From an uncultured Chloroflexota bacterium (GTDB taxonomy: Bacteria > Chloroflexota > Limnocylindria > Limnocylindrales > Limnocylindraceae), in contig CAJABS010000074.1 in NCBI GenBank assembly GCA_903938075.1, positions 1-10,993 of the forward strand: a stretch of DNA of 10,993 bases. Direction: 5' to 3'. The translations under genes were made by a program, and so were the position numbers. The notes under the pieces are model-generated. The model ran no database searches. It was not told where the DNA came from and saw only the letters and a list, made by a program, of their open reading frames with translations. The first letter of the stretch is position 1; each line of letters starts with the position of its first letter. Below, piece after piece: positions 5,959 through 10,993 of the stretch.

Positions 5959-7709
5959 GCCCGCTCACCGATTCCCTCTACGGCGTACCTCCCCGAGGGC
6001 TGCGCGCACGCCTCACTATTGCCTTCCTTGGCATTGTGGCGATGGCCCTCGCTCTCTCTGGCTACCTGGTTGTTGACCGCGTTTCACAAGAGTTTGAAAC
6101 GCAAGAGCGCGCGGCACAGACAGCTCGTACTGCCGCCGTGTCAAGCGCCGTTCGCAGCCTTGCACAAAGCGTTGCAGGAACGAAGAACATTCTCAACAGC
6201 AACGGTGAGCTGAACGCGGAGGTCCGTGAGCGATTCTTATTGCAAGACCCGGAGTTGCAGCAGCTCGCACTAGATATTGCCCGCGCAGATGTCCTTGTTC
6301 GATTCGGAACATGGAATCCCGATAAAGAGTTTTTCTCTCCCGCTGCTGAATCGGAATTCCTGATTAGTTCTGACGGGGCGGTGCTCGAGCCAGGCGAGGC
6401 ACGGGACTCCATTCTGTTGGAACCGAACGTCGTCATCATTGGCGGCGCACCTTCGTCGATCAGTATTGAGGTCACGTTGATCTCACCACTCACAACGCGC
6501 GCATCGCGAATCGCTGGAATCACTGGAACGATTACGTTCGTTGGCATTCTTGCAATGATTGTGGCCATCATTGTCTCAACTATTGCCGCTGCGCGATTTG
6601 CAAAGCCGGTACAGCTCCTCTCTGAAACGGCGACCGAGATCAGCGAAGGAAATCTCTCTGCACGTGTGCCAACAGGGATTGAGGTTGCGGCAAACGACGA
6701 GATGGTGGCACTGCTTGACCAATTCAATCTCATGGCTGATCGGCTGCAGGGATCAATGCAGGCGCTGCGCCGCGAGCGCGATCGCGGGCAAGAGCACCTC
6801 GCCGATGTTTCACACGAACTTCGTACGCCACTTGCAGCGTTACGGGCGTTTGTTGATCTGTTGCAAGATCCAGCGACCGATGAGGCGACACGCAAGAAGC
6901 TCTTCGTTGAGGCGGGCCGGCAGCTTGAGCGCATGGATTCACTGACATCGAACATTCTTGAACTCTCGCGATTTGATGCAGGAATCGCTCGCCCTGTCTT
7001 TGTTGTTGGTGACATGCGTTCGAGCGTGCGCGCGGCGGTAGAGCAAGCTGCTGCAGGGGCACGACGTGTCGGTGTCGCGGTCGACGAGCGCATGCCGACG
7101 CGTAAAGTTCTCGTTCGTCATGACGCCGCACTCGTTGGGCAGGCTGTTGCCAACCTTGTGGCCAACGCGCTCAAGTTCACCGCACGGGGTGGCAGCGTTC
7201 TCGTCTCAGTACAGCTGCTCTCTACTGGCGCTGCAACGGTCACCGTTCGCGATACAGGGGTCGGCATCTCATCGGATGAGTTGCCACGAATCTTCGATCG
7301 CTTCTATCGCGGCACCGAAGGACTGGCGGCGGCGAATCGGGCCGCTCGTGCCACGGGTTCTGGCCTCGGCCTCGCGATCGTGAAGTCGATCGTAGACATG
7401 CATGCGGGTCGCATCGTGGTCGAAAGCCTCCCTGGCGAGGGGACAAGCTTCGCCCTCACCTTCCCCGCCGACCCCGAGGCGGTGGACGACGAGCTCCCTG
7501 AGGCTGCCCCGGCCCAGACAGGGCCAGCCACCCTGGTCAGCTTCGGTCGGCGCGCCGCAGCCCTCCTCGGCGAGGTTGCGAAAACTTCACTCCGCCTTCG
7601 CCGTGTTCTACGTGCTGATCCGCCATCCTCTACGGTGAGTGAGCAGCCCGCCTCATTGAGCGTGGCACCTGAGAGCGTTGAAGTTCCAAAGGAGAAGCCA
7701 CGTGATTGA
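5955..7709 (+). CDS. Two-TM sensor histidine kinase with HAMP domain (MprB-like)
   Basis: This is a membrane sensor kinase, the partner of the upstream regulator. From the proposed CTG start it has 584 residues; the first conventional start, GTG at 6036, gives 557. Domains in GTG numbering: TM1 continues from upstream codons to about residue 14; an extracytoplasmic sensor spans about 15-158; TM2 about 159-187; HAMP about 188-240; HisKA with phosphoacceptor H260 (DVSHELRTPLAALR); then an HATPase_c domain with N box (NLVANALKFT), G1 (DTGVGISSDELPRIFDRFYRG) and G2 (GSGLGLAIVKS). About 78 residues follow the ATPase core, rich in Ala, Pro, Glu and basic residues, without a recognised domain. The in-frame codons from 5955 to 6035 encode R-x-RLTIAFLG, the typical kinase lead-in to TM1, so translation should begin upstream of the GTG. 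No ATG, GTG or TTG exists there in frame. The gene identity is certain; the start is not. Confidence 0.93.
   Translation: MSPLTDSLYGVPPRGLRARLTIAFLGIVAMALALSGYLVVDRVSQEFETQERAAQTARTAAVSSAVRSLAQSVAGTKNILNSNGELNAEVRERFLLQDPELQQLALDIARADVLVRFGTWNPDKEFFSPAAESEFLISSDGAVLEPGEARDSILLEPNVVIIGGAPSSISIEVTLISPLTTRASRIAGITGTITFVGILAMIVAIIVSTIAAARFAKPVQLLSETATEISEGNLSARVPTGIEVAANDEMVALLDQFNLMADRLQGSMQALRRERDRGQEHLADVSHELRTPLAALRAFVDLLQDPATDEATRKKLFVEAGRQLERMDSLTSNILELSRFDAGIARPVFVVGDMRSSVRAAVEQAAAGARRVGVAVDERMPTRKVLVRHDAALVGQAVANLVANALKFTARGGSVLVSVQLLSTGAATVTVRDTGVGISSDELPRIFDRFYRGTEGLAAANRAARATGSGLGLAIVKSIVDMHAGRIVVESLPGEGTSFALTFPADPEAVDDELPEAAPAQTGPATLVSFGRRAAALLGEVAKTSLRLRRVLRADPPSSTVSEQPASLSVAPESVEVPKEKPRD
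7688..7694 (+). promoter_or_regulatory. Ribosome binding site for the HtrA-like protease
   Basis: AAAGGAG lies inside the last codons of the kinase gene, 7 bases before the GTG at 7702. It supports that GTG as the protease start instead of the in-frame TTG at 7678, and couples protease translation to the kinase. Confidence 0.75.
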
Positions 7710-8940
7710 GAAAGCGAAGCGAACCCCTGCCGCCCCAAAGAGGGTCGCAAAGAGTCCAGTTAAGCGGCGTTCGCCACTTCGATTTGAGCCAGAGCCAGCC
7801 ACTGGACCAGCGGCGTGGATCACGCGGGAGAGCGGCCCACTCCAGGCGGCGCGCAACTCACTTCGCGCCGGAACCGCATCTTTGAACCGAGGAGCAATCG
7901 CCGGGATGCTTGCTCTCTCACTGCTCTTCGGCGCCGGTGGTGGTGCTGTTGCAACCGTTCTTCTCCTTGATGGCTTCTCTGGTGGTGATATCTCAACGCA
8001 GATTCGACAGACGCTCGTCTCTGAGCAGTCGGCGATTGTTGCCGTTGCAGAGCGTGTCTCACCAGCCATCGTCACCCTCGAAGTCACAACATCAGACGGT
8101 GATGGAATCGGCTCCGGAGTGATCTACTCAGCTGACGGTTGGATCGTGACAAACAAGCACGTCGTTGAAGATGAAACGTCAATCGTTGTACACCTCAAGG
8201 ACGGCCGTGACTTTACGGGCACTGTCTACGGCATTGACACCCTTACCGATCTTGCTGTCGTAAAGATTGATGCTGCTGGCTTGCCAACGGCAACCCTCGG
8301 ACGCTCTGGTGGCATCAAGGTTGGCCAGACTGCGATTGCGATCGGTTCACCACTCGGCGTGTATACCAATTCGGTTACCGCTGGTATCGTCTCGGCGCTC
8401 GGCCGCGACATCACCACTGAGAGCGGATCAATCAACGGCCTGATTCAAACTGACGCCGCAATCAATCCAGGGAACTCTGGTGGCGCACTGGTTGACTCAA
8501 GCGGTGCCGTGATTGGCATTAACACCGCAATCTCCACGGAGGGCGCAGGGATCGGGTTTGCAATTCCAATTGACATCGCTCGACCAATCCTTGAGCAAGC
8601 GCTTGCTGGCGTTCCGCTGTCACGGCCGTGGATCGGTGTTCGATACACCGCACTTGATCTACGTGTTGCTCGAGAGAATGATCTTTCGGTCAGCGCTGGA
8701 GCATGGATCGTCGCTGATGGGGCCACATCGCCAATCATCTCTGGCAGCCCCGCCGAAGCGGCAGGGCTCAAGAGTGGCGACATCATCACCGCAGTCAACG
8801 AGACGGCGATCGATGAGGCACACCCACTACAAGATCTCTTGGTGCAGTACTCACCTGGCACAACGATCACCTTGACCGTACTTCGCGATGGTTCGTCCAT
8901 CACGATTACAGTGGAGTTGGGGATCCGTCCAAGGGAGTAG
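7702..8940 (+). CDS. Membrane-anchored HtrA/DegP-like serine protease with PDZ domain (S1C; PepD-like)
   Basis: This is an extracytoplasmic quality-control protease of 412 residues. A basic cytoplasmic N-terminus of about 60 residues, rich in Lys, Arg and Pro, precedes one membrane helix at about 63-90 (GAIAGMLALSLLFGAGGG and on), giving a type II signal anchor. The trypsin-like domain holds the triad H153 (TNKHVVED), D183 (LTDLAVV) and S259 (GNSGGALVD). A single PDZ domain follows, roughly residues 308-412, with SGSPAEAAGLKSGDIITAVN. One PDZ and one N-terminal anchor match actinobacterial PepD and Gram-positive HtrA, not the two-PDZ periplasmic DegP. The GTG start at 7702 has AAAGGAG 7 bases upstream and overlaps the kinase stop by 8 bases. 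Co-expression with the two-component pair suggests it is both output and possible feedback modulator of the envelope stress response, as proposed for MprAB-PepD. It ends 18 bases from the convergent fol gene. Confidence 0.95.
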   Translation: MIEKAKRTPAAPKRVAKSPVKRRSPLRFEPEPATGPAAWITRESGPLQAARNSLRAGTASLNRGAIAGMLALSLLFGAGGGAVATVLLLDGFSGGDISTQIRQTLVSEQSAIVAVAERVSPAIVTLEVTTSDGDGIGSGVIYSADGWIVTNKHVVEDETSIVVHLKDGRDFTGTVYGIDTLTDLAVVKIDAAGLPTATLGRSGGIKVGQTAIAIGSPLGVYTNSVTAGIVSALGRDITTESGSINGLIQTDAAINPGNSGGALVDSSGAVIGINTAISTEGAGIGFAIPIDIARPILEQALAGVPLSRPWIGVRYTALDLRVARENDLSVSAGAWIVADGATSPIISGSPAEAAGLKSGDIITAVNETAIDEAHPLQDLLVQYSPGTTITLTVLRDGSSITITVELGIRPRE

Positions 8941-8958
8941 ATTGGCGCGCAGCTCGCC
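8941..8958. other. Junction between convergent operons
   Basis: Two operons converge with 18 bases between their stop codons. GGCG (8944-8947) can pair with CGCC (8955-8958), but a 4-base stem with no U-run is too weak to call a terminator. Termination presumably occurs inside the opposing genes, is Rho-dependent, or gives overlapping antisense transcripts. Confidence 0.5.
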
Positions 8959-10305
8959 TTATGGCTTGCGTACCACCTCAACGCCGGCCCAATCGATTGG
9001 CGCTGCTACTGCAGCCTCAGGCTTGCGCACCCGAACGCGCACCTCGTGCACGGTTGCTCCGCTCGTTGCAACGACCTCCATTGCAGCGTCGGCGATGCGC
9101 TCCGCAAGGGCTTCGATGAGATCGGCATGGCCTCCTGCGCCAACACGCTCCACGGCAACGCGCACCAGTTCGCTGTAATCAACGGATGCGGCGAGCGCAT
9201 CGCCACGACCAGCTGGGGCAAGGTCGGCGTCCACCTCAACGTCAACGAAGAACGGTTGCGGCTTCTGGTGCTCCTCTGGGTACACGCCATGCGCTGCATC
9301 AAAGCGCACGTTCCGCACACTGATCCTGTCGCGCTGACGTGGGCGGGGCGGGCGGTCGGCGCGATTCGGATTCGGACCGATTGCATCATCGGGCTGATCC
9401 CCCGCCGCGCGGAGGGCAGCGTCAATGACGCGCACGGCATCGCGGTTCTCCTGCACGTCATGCACGCGCACGATGTCGACGCCCGCAAGCGCCCCGAGTG
9501 CACTGGTGGCCACCGTCGCCGCCAGGCGGTCGGCTGGGGCCCCATCAATGACGCGACCGAGCGTGGACTTACGGCTGGTGCCGAGCAGCACTGGGTGGCC
9601 CAAATCACGCAGGGCACCGAGAAGGCGCAGGGTGACCAGGTTCTGGGCAGGGCCCTTCCCGAAGCCGAAGCCGGGGTCCAGGATCAGCTGTTCCGGAGGG
9701 ATGCCGAGTGCGCGACCTCGCGCCGCGACCGACGCCATCTCATCCACGAACTCCTCGGCGAAATTTTCGGCCTGCTCACCAACGGTGACCTCTTTACGGT
9801 TATGCATCACGACGATCGGAACGCCACGCGTGGCTGCAAGCTGCAGCATCTCATCGCCTGCTCGAGTTCCCCAGATGTCGTTCAGCATGTGCGCCCCTGC
9901 ATCGAGTGCGGCGGCAGCAACCTCAACCTTCTGGGTGTCGGCGCTGAGCGCCAGCGTTGGGAGCACGCGGCGAAGTCGTTCAATGGCGGGAACAAGCCGG
10001 GCGATCTCGTCTGCCGCTGAGATCTCTGTGTGGCCTGGTCGTGTTGACTCGGCACCAAGATCGAGCAGATCGGCGCCATCGCGAACCGCGTCGCGCGCAA
10101 GCTGTTCTACGCGATCCAGAAAATCGTTTGTTGAGCCACTCGGCGCCATGAGGCCATCACCTGAGAAGCTGTCAGGAGTAAGGTTCGCCACCGCCATGAT
10201 GTAGGTGCGGCTCCCCCACACCGCGCGCAGTGGACCGATCGTGGTGGCTGGAATAGGCGCGTATGAGTGGCTGATCGCTTCGCGGCTCGCTGCGCTCTCA
10301 CTCAT
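8959..10305 (-). CDS. Dihydropteroate synthase - dihydroneopterin aldolase fusion (FolP-FolB)
   Basis: This is one 448-residue protein carrying two folate enzymes. Residues about 33-300 are DHPS, joining pterin pyrophosphate to p-aminobenzoate: MAVANLTPDSFSGDG (37-51), LDLGAESTRPG (81-91), LSADTQK (120-126), LNDIWG (141-146), VVMHN (165-169), ILDPGFGFGK (208-217) and the anion-site GTSRKS (242-247). Residues about 304-325 form a Pro/Arg/Asp-rich linker. Residues 326-448 are DHNA, which makes 6-hydroxymethyl-dihydropterin from dihydroneopterin: DRISVRNVRFDAAHGVYPEE (catalytic Glu in GVYPEE), VDYSEL, the substrate anchor E398 (DLIEALAERIAD) and catalytic K428 (VRVRKPE). Both halves look intact, with no stop or frame change between them. 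The start ATG overlaps the folC stop (ATGA), and AGGA is 8 bases upstream. No folK is visible in the window. DHPS alone is about 280 residues and DHNA about 120, which together account for this length. Confidence 0.93.
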   Translation of the reverse strand: MSESAASREAISHSYAPIPATTIGPLRAVWGSRTYIMAVANLTPDSFSGDGLMAPSGSTNDFLDRVEQLARDAVRDGADLLDLGAESTRPGHTEISAADEIARLVPAIERLRRVLPTLALSADTQKVEVAAAALDAGAHMLNDIWGTRAGDEMLQLAATRGVPIVVMHNRKEVTVGEQAENFAEEFVDEMASVAARGRALGIPPEQLILDPGFGFGKGPAQNLVTLRLLGALRDLGHPVLLGTSRKSTLGRVIDGAPADRLAATVATSALGALAGVDIVRVHDVQENRDAVRVIDAALRAAGDQPDDAIGPNPNRADRPPRPRQRDRISVRNVRFDAAHGVYPEEHQKPQPFFVDVEVDADLAPAGRGDALAASVDYSELVRVAVERVGAGGHADLIEALAERIADAAMEVVATSGATVHEVRVRVRKPEAAVAAPIDWAGVEVVRKP

Positions 10306-10993
10306 GTAGCTGATCCTGCCACGTCATCGCGGCTGCCGTCATCTGGGAGCACACCGCGGCGCATCAACTCGCCACGGATCGCACCAACGAGGTAGAGCGA
10401 CCCCGCTGCAATGATCGGCCCGCTCTGCTCTGCTGCTGCAAGTAGTGCAGCGTTTGAGTTTGCTGCGATCTGCACCCGCGCACCAAGCCCAGCGGCACGG
10501 ACAGCAGCGGCAAGTTGCTCAGGTGCGAGGGATCGCACATCGCCAACGGTGGTACAGATCACGTGCGCGGTGCGCAGCGCTGGCGATTTTGCGAGGGCGG
10601 CGCACAGTTCAGCGACCGACTTGTCGGCCATGACGGCAGCGATCAGTACGAGTGGTGTACTTCGCGTTCCAGTAGCGCTGAGTAGTTGTGGCGAAAGATC
10701 GCCAAGTGCCGCCGCCAACGCTGCCGCGCCATCTTCGTTGTGGGCCCCATCAAGAAGTAGGTCCCGCTCGTCGCCGCCGCCAAGAGCGCGTGGAATCAAC
10801 TCCATTCGGCCGGGCCAGCGCGCCGCGGCGAAGCCAGCGCGGAGCTCGTCATCACTCACAGAAGCAATGCCAGCATCGCGGAGTGCGTCGAGTGTCGCCG
10901 CTGCAACTGCAGCGTTCGCTCCTTGATGGTGACCGAGTAGCCCAACGCGAACCGCACCACGCCCCTCTAGCTCTACCTCGATGCCATCGCGCC
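10302..10993 (-). CDS. folC: Dihydrofolate synthase / folylpolyglutamate synthase, C-terminal part (5' end beyond window)
   Basis: The frame is open to the right edge, giving 229 residues of the C-terminal half. The protein adds glutamate to dihydropteroate (and often to tetrahydrofolate) using ATP and belongs to the Mur ligase superfamily. Visible motifs, counted from the edge: LLGHHQGANAAVA at 18-30, matching the family's G-x-HQ-x-xNA; WPGRMELIPR at 58-67; and LLLDGAHNEDGAAAL at 77-91, matching the LDGAHNP-x-x signature that begins the C-terminal Rossmann-like domain. Further on, VLIAAVMADKS resembles the MxDKD segment near the end of the fold. The N-terminal ATP-binding P-loop half lies outside the window. 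A GTG at 10859 in frame is internal, not a start. The stop overlaps the FolP-FolB start by 4 bases, so the two folate genes are co-translated; DHPS product is the FolC substrate. Confidence 0.92.
   Translation of the reverse strand, partial: RDGIEVELEGRGAVRVGLLGHHQGANAAVAAATLDALRDAGIASVSDDELRAGFAAARWPGRMELIPRALGGGDERDLLLDGAHNEDGAAALAAALGDLSPQLLSATGTRSTPLVLIAAVMADKSVAELCAALAKSPALRTAHVICTTVGDVRSLAPEQLAAAVRAAGLGARVQIAANSNAALLAAAEQSGPIIAAGSLYLVGAIRGELMRRGVLPDDGSRDDVAGSAT

Noticed and set aside
6019..6213. Small plus-strand frame (TTG start) between regulator and kinase
   Set aside because: It overlaps the kinase TM1 and sensor region in another frame and lacks a ribosome site. The kinase frame explains the sequence.
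6062..7093. Open frame of 343 codons on the minus strand opposite the histidine kinase
   Set aside because: Its translation is rich in Ser, Arg and Thr with no motifs, while the plus strand encodes a full kinase with all catalytic boxes.
7678..7701. TTG start eight codons upstream for the HtrA-like protease
   Set aside because: The AAAGGAG site lies downstream of this TTG and is spaced correctly for the GTG at 7702.
8944..8958. Possible bidirectional terminator hairpin at the convergent junction
   Set aside because: The stem is only 4 base pairs and no T-run follows on either strand.
9046..10020. Open frame of 324 codons on the plus strand opposite the folate fusion gene
   Set aside because: It mirrors a certain gene in GC-rich DNA, where the antisense frame is often free of stops. 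The translation has no domain pattern, and Cys, His and Arg are unusually common.
1..10993. Mobile elements, CRISPR repeats, tRNA or rRNA genes
   Set aside because: No transposase, integrase, spaced direct repeats or structural RNA signature was seen. Genes fill almost the whole window with ordinary families.

Overview
This 11 kb window is dense bacterial chromosome. About 90 bases lie outside genes, and most neighbouring genes overlap by 1 to 8 bases or nearly touch. Every gene belongs to a recognisable family. I see no mobile element, CRISPR array, tRNA or rRNA. The DNA is fairly GC-rich, with strong local swings. Lineage is uncertain. A three-subunit transhydrogenase, a response regulator/kinase/HtrA cluster, the SFSGDG variant of the DHPS signature and two genes with little or no room for a leader fit Chloroflexota or Actinomycetota best. 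That is an inference from style, not a phylogenetic result.

Region 1 (1-5187, minus strand) reads as one operon, from right to left: malic enzyme, pntA (alpha-1), pntA2 (alpha-2), pntB (beta), and a SdpI/DUF1648-type membrane protein that runs off the left edge. Malic enzyme makes pyruvate and NAD(P)H from malate. The proton-translocating transhydrogenase exchanges reducing power between NADH and NADP. Together they look like a redox and NADPH supply module.

Region 2 (5230-8940, plus strand) is an envelope-stress type signalling operon: an OmpR-family response regulator, a two-TM sensor histidine kinase and a membrane-anchored HtrA-like serine protease with a PDZ domain. The order matches mprA-mprB-pepD of mycobacteria. 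The kinase has no ATG, GTG or TTG that would include its full first membrane helix. A CTG overlapping the regulator stop codon, with GGAG 6 bases upstream, is the best candidate start.

Region 3 (8959-10993, minus strand) is folate synthesis: the C-terminal part of folC, which enters from the right edge, followed by a one-piece FolP-FolB fusion (dihydropteroate synthase joined to dihydroneopterin aldolase).

The most noteworthy points are the DHPS-DHNA fusion, the probable CTG start of the kinase, the malic enzyme/transhydrogenase operon, the 42-base divergent promoter region and the uneven base composition inside the kinase gene. I do not see a clearly novel multi-gene system here.
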